This document shows positions 8,757-16,976 of a DNA stretch of 64,000 nt, one piece after another. The notes beneath the pieces were generated by a model. That model saw nothing but the letters and a program-made list of their open reading frames with translations. It had not been told where the DNA came from and ran no database searches. Position numbers and translations under genes: made by a program. Position 1 is the stretch's first letter, and every line of letters starts with the position of its first letter. The stretch lies in the NCBI RefSeq assembly GCF_900188065.1, contig NZ_FZNQ01000003.1:124001-188000 (forward strand), written 5' to 3'. This DNA comes from Halorubrum vacuolatum. Its GTDB lineage: Archaea; Halobacteriota; Halobacteria; Halobacteriales; Haloferacaceae.

Positions 8757-9617
8757 TCAGTCGTCAGCGGGGGCGACGTTGGCGCTGTCGGCCGCGCCGA
8801 GACCGTCAGCCATTCCGGCGATCGCGCTCTCGTTCGCCTTCACATAGCTCAACAGGAGGTACGCGAAGATGTACTTCGCGAGGATGTCGAGCACGCTGTA
8901 ACCCCACGACGTGACCGCGACATCGAGCACGGCGACGCCCTCGAGACCCAGCGCCCAGATGACCGGGTACCCGAACCACGTGACCGCGGTAAGCAGCTTC
9001 AGGGTGTTGAAGATGCCCGCGGTCCCGGCGACCTCAGCGTCCTTGGGCCACTGCACGAGCAGCACGTACAGGACCTGCAGGAAGAACATGCAGCTGATGA
9101 AGAACCAGAACCAGCGCATCATGTGTGAGGACGTCGTCAGCGCGGCTGCGAGCCCCGTCACACACATCGCCGTGGTTCCGGTCACCGCGGTGAAGATCTT
9201 GGTGACGTTCGATCCCGCAAGGAGACCGAGCGCGATCAGGATCATCGGCGTCGACAGCGCCCACGTGAGGTACCGGCCCCACATGGTGAGTGCCTCTTCA
9301 CCGGCTATCGCGTGTCCGGCCGGCATCTCGAGGAAGCTGATCGTGAGTCCGGACGCGAGACCGGTGTAACTCGAGATGGACACGAGCGGAACCAACAGCG
9401 TCGCGACCCAGATCAGCTGGGCGCGCTGGTTCTGTATGTTCCGCCCCATGTACACGAACAGGATGATCGACAGCCCGGCGAGGGCGATGTTGGCCCAGAA
9501 CGACGCGTTCAGCAGGGCGTCGTCCTGAACCGCCTGGAATACCTCGGCCTGGGTCATCTCGAGCGGGACGACACTTTGTGTCAGTATCGCCATGTCGGCT
9601 GCTGCTGTTTCTAACAT
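8757..9617 (-). CDS. hop: Halorhodopsin, light-driven chloride pump
   Basis: 286 residues, seven transmembrane helices, retinal-binding. Helix C reads MWGRYLTWALSTP: Arg115 is kept, and the position of the bacteriorhodopsin proton acceptor Asp85 is Thr118, the mark of chloride pumps. Ser122 and Thr123 match the halide-site serine region. Helix G has Asp244 and the retinal Schiff-base lysine Lys248 (SVLDILAKYIF). Helix D/E segments (LAGSNVTKIFTA, AALTTSSHMMRWFW, IFNTLKLLTAVTWFGYPVIWALG) are typical of halorhodopsins, as is the ADD C-terminus. It pumps chloride inwards in the light and so supports osmotic and energy balance. No opsin-partner or retinal-synthesis gene lies in this window. An internal ATG (residue 9) is a less likely start. 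Confidence 0.97.
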   Translation of the reverse strand: MLETAAADMAILTQSVVPLEMTQAEVFQAVQDDALLNASFWANIALAGLSIILFVYMGRNIQNQRAQLIWVATLLVPLVSISSYTGLASGLTISFLEMPAGHAIAGEEALTMWGRYLTWALSTPMILIALGLLAGSNVTKIFTAVTGTTAMCVTGLAAALTTSSHMMRWFWFFISCMFFLQVLYVLLVQWPKDAEVAGTAGIFNTLKLLTAVTWFGYPVIWALGLEGVAVLDVAVTSWGYSVLDILAKYIFAYLLLSYVKANESAIAGMADGLGAADSANVAPADD

Positions 9618-9643
9618 GCGACAGTGATGGCTATGCAGCGTTT

Positions 9644-9668
9644 GGAGTAAATGTCACAACCTAACGAG
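9644..9668 (-). promoter_or_regulatory. Halorhodopsin promoter: bop-type UAS core plus TATA-like box
   Basis: Reading the minus strand, CTCGTTAGGT (9668 to 9659) sits 42-51 nt before the hop ATG and is followed by ATTTACTCC (9652 to 9644), a TATA-like box about 30 nt before the ATG. From the literature I recall, the Halobacterium bop activator site contains the same ten bases and lies at about -52 to -30 from the transcription start. This suggests control by a Bat-type activator. Confidence 0.6.
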
Positions 9669-9778
9669 TATGGAACCGCCGGATCGCCCCCTTTCGGCGG
9701 TCTTTGCCGGGATGACGGCTTTTTCCGATATTTCATATTCTCCGCCCAACAGCCGTCGATGGGACGATCAACCACGAC

Positions 9779-9783
9779 AAAAA
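9779..9783 (-). terminator. T5 tract after the carotenoid desaturase gene
   Basis: Minus-strand TTTTT about 20 nt past the stop at 9801; with the hop promoter downstream it suggests that the two genes can be transcribed separately. Confidence 0.45.
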
Positions 9784-9800
9784 GCTGGATCCGTCGGTTT

Positions 9801-11453
9801 CTATCGCCCGAGCAGGGTGCGCTCACCGATCCCGCCGTCCCCGACATCCTCACGGATCGCCTCGGCGACGTGTTCGCCGCTCAACAGACACATCGGCATC
9901 CCGATCCCCGGGTTCGCGCTCCCGCCTGCATAGTACACCCGATCGAGCCCCGGCGCCCGCTGGCCGGGTCGCAGGGGACCGGTCTGTGTCAGGGTGTGCG
10001 CGAGGCCGAGCGCGCTCCCATGCGGCTTGTTGAACCACGTCGCGAACTCCGAGATGCACGCCGTCTCCTCGACGACGATCCGGCCGCGGAGGTCGACGTC
10101 CGCGTACTCGCGGAGCGCACCGAGGACCTTCGACCGAAACGCCTCGCGGCGCTCCGGGGTGTCATCGAGTCCCGGTGCGAGGGGGACGAGGACGACGACC
10201 GCCTCGTGGCCTTCCGGTGCGACCGTCGGATCCGTGACCGACGGCACGTTCACGTAGAACGCGGGCGATTCCGGCCAGCGTGGGTCCTCGAAGATCGACT
10301 CGAAGTGTGGATCCCAGTCCGTCGGCAGCACCAACGTGTGGTGTTCGAGCGGCTCCACGTCGCCCTCGACGCCCAGATAACACATGTACGCCGACGGCCC
10401 GTACGTGCGTCCCTCCCAGTAGTCGCCCGTGCCGGGAATCCGGTCGTGAAGTCGTCGCGTCGCGTCCGCTGGCAACAGCTCCTTTTCGGCGTACTCCGGC
10501 GGGACCGCACAGACGACCCGGTCGTGGACGGTCCGCTCCGTGTTGGCTTCGCTCGCTCCTCCGGTCGCACCCCCGTCCACTGCCGCCGGGCGCTCGATCC
10601 CGTCGGATCCCGACGGTCGCTCGGTCGGGCGCGTCTCGATGGCGACGCCGTCGTCGAGCGGATCGACGGCGGTTACGGTTACCCCCGTGTCGATCGTCGC
10701 CCCTTGCTCGCGGGCGACCGCAGCGATCGCCTCGACGACCTCGTACATCCCGCCCTGCGGATAATACACGCCCAACCCGAAGTCGACGTGGCTCATCAGC
10801 TTGTACAGCGCCGGCGTGTTGTATGGCGACCCACCGAGGAAGACGAGCGTGTACTCCAACAGCTGACGGAGCTTCGGGTGCTCGACGTATTTTTTCGCGT
10901 GATCATCGAGCGTTCCCAAGAGGGTGAGCCCGCGGCCGGACCTAACCACGTCGCCCGCGAGGTAGTCGCGAACCCGCGAGCGCCCGGGGACGACGAACCG
11001 GTCCATCCCGATCTCGTAGGCGTCCTCGGCGTCCTCCAGGTATCGCCGGAACGCCTCGCCGCCGCCCGATTCGTAGGACTCGAAGAGATCGGCGGCCGCG
11101 TCGGGATCGGCCGGCACGTCCGCGCGGTCGCCGTCGTCCCAGAAGACGCGGTAGTTCGGGTCGAGCCGCACCAACTCGTAGTAGTCCTCGGGTCGACGAT
11201 CGAACCGCTCGAAGAACCGCTCGAACGTCTCCGGCATCAGGTACCACGACGGCCCTGTGTCGAACCGGAAGCCGTCCCGTTCCAGTCGCGAGGCGACCCC
11301 GCCGACCGCGGATCGACGTTCATAAAGGGTGACGTCCGCGCCCGCAGCCGCGAGGTGTGCCGCCGCCGACAACCCGCCGAATCCGCCGCCGACGACCCCG
11401 ACCGACGTTCCGGTAAGCTCCCTTCCTCCGCCGGGCATCGTTCCGTTCGTCAT
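9801..11453 (-). CDS. Carotenoid desaturase of the CrtI/CrtD family
   Basis: About 550 residues. The N-terminus has the FAD dinucleotide fold VGVVGGGFGGLSAAAHLAAAG followed by the acidic strand end (LYER) and the family block FRFDTGPSWYLMP. Mid-region QGGMYEVVEAIAAVA and the C-terminal motif YYAGGSANPGIGMPMCLLSGEH are characteristic of phytoene/lycopene desaturases. It would add double bonds to phytoene or 3,4-positions on the way to bacterioruberin; sequence alone does not settle CrtI versus CrtD. I place the start at ATG 11453 (MTNGTMPGGG) and not the upstream in-frame ATG, because the family begins at the FAD fold; ATG 11438 is also possible. Same strand as hop, 183 bp upstream of it. Confidence 0.88.
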   Translation of the reverse strand: MTNGTMPGGGRELTGTSVGVVGGGFGGLSAAAHLAAAGADVTLYERRSAVGGVASRLERDGFRFDTGPSWYLMPETFERFFERFDRRPEDYYELVRLDPNYRVFWDDGDRADVPADPDAAADLFESYESGGGEAFRRYLEDAEDAYEIGMDRFVVPGRSRVRDYLAGDVVRSGRGLTLLGTLDDHAKKYVEHPKLRQLLEYTLVFLGGSPYNTPALYKLMSHVDFGLGVYYPQGGMYEVVEAIAAVAREQGATIDTGVTVTAVDPLDDGVAIETRPTERPSGSDGIERPAAVDGGATGGASEANTERTVHDRVVCAVPPEYAEKELLPADATRRLHDRIPGTGDYWEGRTYGPSAYMCYLGVEGDVEPLEHHTLVLPTDWDPHFESIFEDPRWPESPAFYVNVPSVTDPTVAPEGHEAVVVLVPLAPGLDDTPERREAFRSKVLGALREYADVDLRGRIVVEETACISEFATWFNKPHGSALGLAHTLTQTGPLRPGQRAPGLDRVYYAGGSANPGIGMPMCLLSGEHVAEAIREDVGDGGIGERTLLGR

Positions 11454-11712
11454 CACCCGGTAATACGGTCGCGATGGGCGAGAGTCGCGGCCGTCATGTG
11501 GCGGGGCTTCAAGTGTGGTCACCCCGAGGCGAGTCGGCGACCGCTCGGGATCCCTCCGTCTCAACACGGTCGGGCCCGTCGGATCCACGCACGGACCAGT
11601 TCATCCGTGGCTGTCGTCCCAGTCCCACTGGGGGATGTCACCCCGGTCCCACCGGGGGATGTCGTACTGGTTCGGGAGTGGGTGTTTACCGTCGGGGTGT
11701 GTAGTAACGACC
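11454..11712. other. Intergenic region with an imperfect tandem repeat and a possible micro-ORF
   Basis: Separates the divergent desaturase and HTH-10 genes. Two copies of a ~20-bp unit (CCCACTGGGGGATGTC... and CCCACCGGGGGATGTC...) lie at about 11620-11662. A minus-strand frame from ATG 11714 to the TGA at 11601 encodes 37 residues rich in Trp, Asp and Pro. No strong TATA box is visible for either flanking gene. Confidence 0.5.
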
Positions 11713-12396
11713 ATGTCCACATCGGAGACCGCTTCATCGGACACCGGCTCGGCGGATGAACGGGACGGGGCGGCGGAGGCCGATCCGGGCGTCCGCGTTC
11801 GACTCACCGTGTTCGACCCGCCAGCGTGTCCGGTCGCCGATGCGCTTCCGTCCGATGCGACCGCGAGCGACCTCTCGCGAACCGCCGGGGGGTCGTCCGT
11901 GGAGCAGTTCAGGACGGACCGGCCGATCGAGGGGGAGACACCCACGTTTGCCGCGGACGGCGCGTACGTCTACCGCCGCTCGTTGCCGGAGACGGCGTGT
12001 CCGTGTCGGACGGTCGAGGCGCTCGGCCATCCGGTGACGGACACCCGTGTTCGAACCGACCCGCCGCGCATCTCCTTTACCCTGCTTTTGCCCTCCGTCG
12101 ATCCCCTTCCGACCGTGATCGAGCGGCTCGAATCGACCGGCTCGTCCGTCTCGCTCGACCGACTCACCCGAACGGGCGGGGCCGGCGGCTCGGAGCCGAT
12201 CGTCATCGACCGGGCGACGCTCACCGACCGACAACGGGAGGTGTTGTCCGCGGCCTACCGAATGGGCTACTTCGCGTATCCCCGCGAGGCGAGCGCCGAG
12301 GAGGTCGCCGAGGCGGTCGGGATCGCCCGCTCGACGTTCGCCGAACACCTCGCTGCCGCCCACAGACAGGTGATCGGCGACGTGGTGGACGGCTGA
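11713..12396 (+). CDS. Bat-like transcription regulator with C-terminal HTH-10 domain
   Basis: 227 residues. The C-terminal ~60 residues are a bacterio-opsin-activator type helix-turn-helix: LTDRQREVLSAAYRMGYFAYPRE, then SAEEVAEAVGIARSTFAEHLAAAHRQV. The N-terminal ~150 residues are an acidic tail plus a small sensor-like region without PAS/GAF motifs I can name; CPC at about residue 97 is the only cysteine motif. The frame is open further upstream, but ATG 11713 begins the acidic N-terminus and is the natural start. It lies 2.1 kb from hop, whose promoter has a bop-type activator site, so regulation of pigment or rhodopsin genes is a reasonable inference but unproven. Confidence 0.85.
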   Translation: MSTSETASSDTGSADERDGAAEADPGVRVRLTVFDPPACPVADALPSDATASDLSRTAGGSSVEQFRTDRPIEGETPTFAADGAYVYRRSLPETACPCRTVEALGHPVTDTRVRTDPPRISFTLLLPSVDPLPTVIERLESTGSSVSLDRLTRTGGAGGSEPIVIDRATLTDRQREVLSAAYRMGYFAYPREASAEEVAEAVGIARSTFAEHLAAAHRQVIGDVVDG

Positions 12397-12431
12397 GCCT
12401 GTTTCGACGCGACCGGAAACACGCCTCCTAT

Positions 12432-13094
12432 TCAGAAGACCCCGGCGACGTCATCGCGCTCACGTTGCCGCCGCTCGACGCGGTCGGCGATCCGTGCGGC
12501 GATCTGCGGACGAGCGTCCGGCTCGCGGAGATATGCGAACGCGAGCTCGACGAGCGGGTCCGCACCGATCGACTCCTCCGAGCGCACGAACTCGCCGACC
12601 GCCTCCATCACCTCCTCGTCGCCGATCCCGGTCGCCTCCGCGGCCGCCGGGAGCGCCGCGAGCGTCGCTCCGGGCCCGAGGTCCTCGAATCCGACCGGCC
12701 GGTCGTCGATCCGAAGCGTCGGTGGATCGGCGGCTGCGGCGTCGTCCGGGTCCGCGGCGATCAGGCGACACCACGACCGGATCGGCTCCAGCTCGAGCCC
12801 TCGGTACCGATCGCCGAAGCCATCGAGGTAGCCGATCGCCCCCTCCGCGGTGCCGATCGCGCCGGAGTCATTTCCGGTTCGGGCGTGATGGGTCGCAGCC
12901 GCGAACTGGATAAGGCCGTGGAGCAACCGTTCGTCCTTACCCGCATCCAGCGGGAGCCACGTGGTTTCCCACGGCTCGTGGGCCGCGAGGTAAAACCCCT
13001 CGTTGAAGAGCGCGACGCCGGCTCGAACCGCCGGGTCGACGGCTGCCGTGGCGCGCCCCTCGGCGTGGGGGTCGCCTTCGGTCCGATCGCTCAT
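12432..13094 (-). CDS. DUF309-family protein
   Basis: About 220 residues, all-helical. The core FNEGFYLAAHEPWETTWLPLDAGKDERLLHGLIQFAAATHHA matches the DUF309 pattern, with the conserved EPWE/HExWE-like and LLxGLIQ blocks. No enzymatic role is established for the family. ATG 13094 (MSDRTEGD) was chosen over an upstream in-frame ATG at 13160 because the extra stretch is Arg-rich and would run into the next gene's stop. It is convergent with the HTH-10 gene and follows the HAD hydrolase gene on the same strand, 62 bp away. Confidence 0.85.
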   Translation of the reverse strand: MSDRTEGDPHAEGRATAAVDPAVRAGVALFNEGFYLAAHEPWETTWLPLDAGKDERLLHGLIQFAAATHHARTGNDSGAIGTAEGAIGYLDGFGDRYRGLELEPIRSWCRLIAADPDDAAAADPPTLRIDDRPVGFEDLGPGATLAALPAAAEATGIGDEEVMEAVGEFVRSEESIGADPLVELAFAYLREPDARPQIAARIADRVERRQRERDDVAGVF

Positions 13095-13156
13095 ACACGG
13101 GGTTCGGCCCCCGATGACAAAACCTGCCCGCCCGGGGACGATCGACCGTCCACGCC

Positions 13157-14020
13157 TCACGAAAGCAGATCGACCAACCCGTTTACGTCCGCTACAACCG
13201 CGTCCGCGGGGACGGCCGAAAACGCCTCACGGCCGGCTGCACCCCGTAGCCCGCCGGTGAGCACGCCGATCCCGTAATACACCCGTGTCTCGTCAGCGGC
13301 GTCCGCGTTGCGGGCGGTTTTCACGTCGTCGAGGGTGTCGCCCGCGAAGGCGACGCGATCGGCGCCGAACCGTTCCGCGAGGGTCACAAGCGCCCGTGGA
13401 TGTGGCTTCCCCTCCTCCCAGTCGTCCATCGTGAACCGGTGTTCCGTGGGCACCTCGAGGCCGACACGGTCGAGGGCGATGTCGGCCTCCGCCGCGGGGC
13501 GGCCGGTGAGGACGCCGACGTCGAACCGCTCGGTCAGGTCCGCTACGGTGTCGGGATCGACGATCACCGGCTCGTCGTGGATGAAGCCCGGGGCGTCGAA
13601 GGCCGGCTCGCCGCCCTCCAGTTCGTGATACAACTCCGTCCCGAGATAGAGCGTCTGAAACACCTCGTGGAGGCGCTCTGTGTCCCACTGATCGCGAACC
13701 CGCGCCTGTGAAACGCTCGGCAGGTCGGCGACGACCTCCTTCGCCGCCGACAACCCGCCGCCGCCGTCGGCGATGGCGTCCGTGAACGCGTCGACCTCCA
13801 TGCGGAGTCCCTCCCGTCGTGCGAGCACGTACAACGCGGCCGCGTAGGTCAGGTCCCAGTCGTTGTTGAACCCGCCGGCGTTTTTAAACGACTGGATCGC
13901 CTCGCGGTCGACGGTCTTCCCGCAGACCCGGTCGATCGACTCGATGATCGCTCGCCGGTAGGAGTCCGCGACGTCGACCAGCACTCCGTCGATGTCGAGT
14001 ACGACTGCGTCGACCTGCAT
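13157..14020 (-). CDS. HAD-superfamily hydrolase (TIGR01548-like)
   Basis: 287 residues. Motif [14 protein letters not shown] gives the nucleophile and acid/base aspartates. A helical cap follows ([28 protein letters not shown]), then motif [10 protein letters not shown], the motif III lysine ([11 protein letters not shown]) and motif [17 protein letters not shown]. It is a predicted phosphatase; the [13 protein letters not shown] cap motif marks the archaeal TIGR01548 group, which some annotations link to histidinol-phosphate metabolism, but no his genes are nearby. The substrate is therefore open. Confidence 0.9.
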   Translation of the reverse strand: MQVDAVVLDIDGVLVDVADSYRRAIIESIDRVCGKTVDREAIQSFKNAGGFNNDWDLTYAAALYVLARREGLRMEVDAFTDAIADGGGGLSAAKEVVADLPSVSQARVRDQWDTERLHEVFQTLYLGTELYHELEGGEPAFDAPGFIHDEPVIVDPDTVADLTERFDVGVLTGRPAAEADIALDRVGLEVPTEHRFTMDDWEEGKPHPRALVTLAERFGADRVAFAGDTLDDVKTARNADAADETRVYYGIGVLTGGLRGAAGREAFSAVPADAVVADVNGLVDLLS

Positions 14021-14116
14021 ATACGTCCACCCGGACGGCGAAAAGAAAGAACGTTCCGGGTCACATCGAAAAGTAGTTGAACAATCGACATGTGGTGTGC
14101 CGGGGATCGGCTGCGA

Positions 14117-14677
14117 TCAGTGGTCCGTGTGCGCACCGTTTCTCGGCCCTCGCGCGAGATACAGCGTCGTTCCGGGCCGTGTGAGCCGTCGGACGGGCAC
14201 GACCGGCTGCTCGAAGCCGAGCGTCGTGAACAGACAGGCCGCATCGAGACGCTCAGCGAGCGTGACCGTCGGTTGCTGTAACTCGGCGGGGAGGTTACGG
14301 GCGTACACCGCATCGATCCCGTTGGACCGCCCTCGGATCGCTCCTCTTCCACCCGACCGCTGCGGATCGGGGTCCGCTTCGCGTATCGTCGGGGCCGCAT
14401 CGAGCGCGGCGAGCGGGTCGTCGGCCCTCGCGAGCGCGACGACGTCCGCCCGTCTGATGTCCGATTTAGTTCGGGCGGATTCACGCGCTTTGCGGTCGTC
14501 CTCGGCACTGGGCCCGTCCCGCGTGACGGCGCCCGCGGCCACGTCGATGGCGACGACGGTCCGTCCACGTTCACGGAGTGCGACTGCGAGGTCGTCACGG
14601 ACGCCGATCCCGACCTCGAGGAGACGCTCGTAGCGGGCGAGTTCCTGAATGAACGACCGGTGTATTTGGCTGACCAC
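14117..14677 (-). CDS. UPF0146-family protein
   Basis: About 186 residues if the GTG at 14677 is used. The segment LARYERLLEVGIGVRDDLAVALRERGRTVVAIDV resembles the archaeal UPF0146 family, which has a truncated Rossmann/SAM-fold look (VGIG, IDV) without an assigned reaction. An upstream ATG at 14818 is in frame, but would overlap the divergent archaemetzincin by about 100 nt, so I reject it. A middle section (about residues 85-135) is charged and low in conservation. Start is the least certain part. Confidence 0.7.
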   Translation of the reverse strand: MVSQIHRSFIQELARYERLLEVGIGVRDDLAVALRERGRTVVAIDVAAGAVTRDGPSAEDDRKARESARTKSDIRRADVVALARADDPLAALDAAPTIREADPDPQRSGGRGAIRGRSNGIDAVYARNLPAELQQPTVTLAERLDAACLFTTLGFEQPVVPVRRLTRPGTTLYLARGPRNGAHTDH

Positions 14678-14685
14678 GGCGCGGG

Positions 14686-14695
14686 GTTTATGACC
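14686..14695 (+). promoter_or_regulatory. TATA-like box of archaemetzincin
   Basis: GTTTATGACC lies 22-31 nt before the ATG at 14717. It is within the short gap between two divergent genes. Confidence 0.5.
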
Positions 14696-14716
14696 GCCGC
14701 GGTCAAAAACGGTTTC

Positions 14717-15238
14717 ATGCTCGTGGACATCGTACCCGTGGGGGAGGTTCTCCCGCGCGTCAAACGGGAGGCTTCCGGTGCGCTGCGGTCGGTTTATGAC
14801 TGTGATGTCACAGTCCACGACGACCAGCCGATCCCGGAGACCGCCTACGACGAGGGGCGCGGGCAGTACCGCGCCGAGGAGCTCATCGAAACGGTTTCAC
14901 GCGTCGGGACGGGTGAAAAGAACATCGGGATCACCCCTCGCGATCTCTACTACCGCCGGCGTAACTACGTCTTCGGGCTCGCCTATCTGAACGGCAACGG
15001 CTCCGTCATCTCCACACACCGCCTCCGAACCTCCTCGGACGGTGGCATATCGACGAAGCCGGCCGCGGACGTCTTCGCGGACCGCGTGCGCAAGGAGGTC
15101 GTCCACGAGATCGGCCACACGCTCGGGCTCGAACACTGTGATAACTCCAAATGCGTGATGTCGTTCTCGCCGACCGTCCGTGAAGTCGACGTGAAAGAGG
15201 AGAACCTCTGTGGCTCCTGTTCGCGACTGCTTCGGTGA
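14717..15238 (+). CDS. amzA: Archaemetzincin, zinc-dependent metalloprotease
   Basis: 173 residues, the normal size for archaeal archaemetzincins. The extended zinc motif HEIGHTLGLEHCDNSKCVM is near residue 134, with three metal histidines, the catalytic glutamate, and the extra cysteines followed by the Met-turn that define the family; a second pair, CGSCSRLL, sits at the C-terminus and completes the structural zinc site. It begins MLVDIVPVG, as family members do, so ATG 14717 is preferred to upstream in-frame ATGs. Intracellular aminopeptidase-like activity is known for human homologues; the archaeal role is unclear. T-rich tracts follow the stop. Confidence 0.95.
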   Translation: MLVDIVPVGEVLPRVKREASGALRSVYDCDVTVHDDQPIPETAYDEGRGQYRAEELIETVSRVGTGEKNIGITPRDLYYRRRNYVFGLAYLNGNGSVISTHRLRTSSDGGISTKPAADVFADRVRKEVVHEIGHTLGLEHCDNSKCVMSFSPTVREVDVKEENLCGSCSRLLR

Positions 15239-15264
15239 ACCGTCGATCGGCGTGTTTTCGCTCC

Positions 15265-15270
15265 TTTTTT
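15265..15270 (+). terminator. T6 tract after archaemetzincin
   Basis: TTTTTT 27 nt after the stop, preceded by a T4 tract at about 15254; probable transcript end. Confidence 0.5.
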
Positions 15271-15396
15271 GCTCCCCGCCGTCTCGGTTCGGCAACCGTT
15301 TCGATCCTTGCCATCCCGTTTTCGTCCGCGTCGCGGTCGGTTTGGTCGTGTCCGTTCGCCGGTAGAGGTAAAGCCCGTCCGGTCCATGTACCGGAT

Positions 15397-15696
15397 ATGG
15401 CCGCGAAGCCGGAGTACCGTGATCGACCTGCTGTCCAGGTCGCGGTGCTCGACGCGCTCGTCGATCGCAACGAGGAGGGAATGACCGTCCTCGAGCTGCG
15501 GGCCGCCGTCGATGCGGACATCGACGCGATCGAGGAGGCGCTCTCGACGCTCAAAGCCGATTCGCTCATCACCGTCGAGAGCGACGACCGCGTTCGTGTC
15601 TACCCGGCCGATCGCGTCGTTCCGAACCCGGAGACGGACGGCGGTCCACCGAATACGGGGGTCATCGACGCGCTTCGGCGTCGTCTCGGGCTCTGA
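15397..15696 (+). CDS. Small winged-helix protein, haloarchaeal
   Basis: 99 residues. AVQVAVLDALVDRNEEGMTVLELRAAVDADIDAIEEALSTLKADSLITVES reads as a winged helix of the MarR/ArsR-like type, followed by a wing (DRVRVYPADRVV) and a short tail. No ligand-binding domain is present. The ATG at 15397 starts the acidic, conserved-looking part; the frame is open upstream but codes for an Arg/Phe-rich stretch unlike haloarchaeal proteins. The YgfZ/GcvT-like gene follows 79 bp downstream on the same strand. Its target is unknown. Confidence 0.78.
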   Translation: MAAKPEYRDRPAVQVAVLDALVDRNEEGMTVLELRAAVDADIDAIEEALSTLKADSLITVESDDRVRVYPADRVVPNPETDGGPPNTGVIDALRRRLGL

Positions 15697-15775
15697 CCGC
15701 GACGTTGGTGTCCTTGGGATCACGTATCAGCCCGCTTCCAGCGTCCTTTTTGGGCCTCCACGACACCGTTCACGT

Positions 15776-16927
15776 ATGAGTCTCGTCTCCGACGCCCACG
15801 ACGCTCACGGCGCGCGCTACCGCGACCGTGGCGGCCGTCGTGTCGTCGATCACTACGGGAAGCCGCAACGGGTGGGAAAGGCGGTCCGAAACGTCGTCGG
15901 CGCCATCGAGATGGGCTATGGCGTGCTCGTCGTCACCGGCGATGACCGTGTCGAGTTCGTCGACAACGCCGTCTCAAACCGTGTCCCGGACACGGACGGG
16001 CGGGGCACGTACGCCTTGCTTCTCGATCCACAGGGTGGCATCGAGACGGACATGTACGTCTACAACGCCGGCGAGCGGCTGCTCGTCTTCTGTCCACCCG
16101 AACGGACCACCGCCGTCCGTGACGACTGGTCGGGCAAGGTCTTCATTCAGGACGTGACGATCCGCGACGCCTCCGATGAATTCGGCGTGTTCGGCGTTCA
16201 CGGCCCCAAATCGACCGAGAAGGTCGCATCCGTGCTCAACGGTGCGGGGGCCCCCGAGGAGCCGCTCACGTTCGTACGCGGCTCGATGGTCGATGCGGGC
16301 GTGACGGTCATCGCGAGCGACAATCCACTCGGCGAGGAGGGCTATGAGATCGTCTGTGCGGCCGCGGACGCCCCCGACGTCTTCGATACGCTGCTTACCC
16401 GGGGACTCAACGCCGCTCCCTTCGGGTACCGGACGTGGGACGCGCTCACGGTCGAGGCCGGCACCCCGCTTTTCGAACACGAACTACAGGGGAACATCCC
16501 GAACGTGCTCGGGATCCGCAACGCGCTCGATTTCGAGAAGGGCTGTTACGTCGGGCAGGAGGTGGTCTCCCGGGTCGAAAACCGCGGTCGGCCGAGCCGT
16601 CGGCTGGTCGGGCTCACGCTTCCCGGCCTCCACGATGCCGTCGCCGAGGTCGATGGCGACGCGGATCCCGACGGCTACGACGACATCCTCCCCGATGCCG
16701 GTGCGGCGGTCTTCGACGGCGACGAGGCGGTCGGCGAGGTCACCCGCGCCGCCGTCGGACCTGCAACCGGCCATCCACTTGCGCTCGCACTTGTCGACTT
16801 CGGGATGTCCCCGGAGGGACTCACGGTCCGTCTCGACGGCGAGGAGACGCCAGCGACACGGGCCGATCTCCCGTTCATCGAGGGAAGTGCCCGGTCGCTT
16901 CGAGTGCCGACGTATCCTGAGGGATAG
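15776..16927 (+). CDS. GcvT/YgfZ-like aminomethyltransferase-fold protein
   Basis: 383 residues. The folate-binding GcvT fold is seen in VVTGDDRVEFVDNAVSN (N-terminal), IPNVLGIRNALDFEKGCYVGQEVVSR with the KGCYxGQE signature of YgfZ/IbaG-linked folate proteins, and a C-terminal GcvT-C barrel (GAAVFDGDEAVGEVTRAA). KGCYVGQE is typical of YgfZ, which uses tetrahydrofolate in iron-sulfur cluster repair, whereas glycine-cleavage T-proteins usually lack it. No glycine-cleavage genes lie next to it. I favour a YgfZ-type role but keep aminomethyltransferase as alternative. Start ATG 15776 was chosen; the longer open frame upstream overlaps the preceding gene. Confidence 0.88.
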   Translation: MSLVSDAHDAHGARYRDRGGRRVVDHYGKPQRVGKAVRNVVGAIEMGYGVLVVTGDDRVEFVDNAVSNRVPDTDGRGTYALLLDPQGGIETDMYVYNAGERLLVFCPPERTTAVRDDWSGKVFIQDVTIRDASDEFGVFGVHGPKSTEKVASVLNGAGAPEEPLTFVRGSMVDAGVTVIASDNPLGEEGYEIVCAAADAPDVFDTLLTRGLNAAPFGYRTWDALTVEAGTPLFEHELQGNIPNVLGIRNALDFEKGCYVGQEVVSRVENRGRPSRRLVGLTLPGLHDAVAEVDGDADPDGYDDILPDAGAAVFDGDEAVGEVTRAAVGPATGHPLALALVDFGMSPEGLTVRLDGEETPATRADLPFIEGSARSLRVPTYPEG

Positions 16928-16976
16928 CCGCGTCGCTGGGCGCGCCACTGCCTCCATCGTATCCATGTCCTGTGGT

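Noticed and set aside
8757-9617. Bacteriorhodopsin or sensory rhodopsin
   Set aside because: The proton-acceptor position is Thr in TWALSTP, and the C- and D-helix motifs are those of halorhodopsins.
9651-11759. 702-residue plus-strand frame opposite the carotenoid desaturase
   Set aside because: Shadow of a recognisable FAD enzyme; it has low-complexity Arg-rich composition and no motifs.
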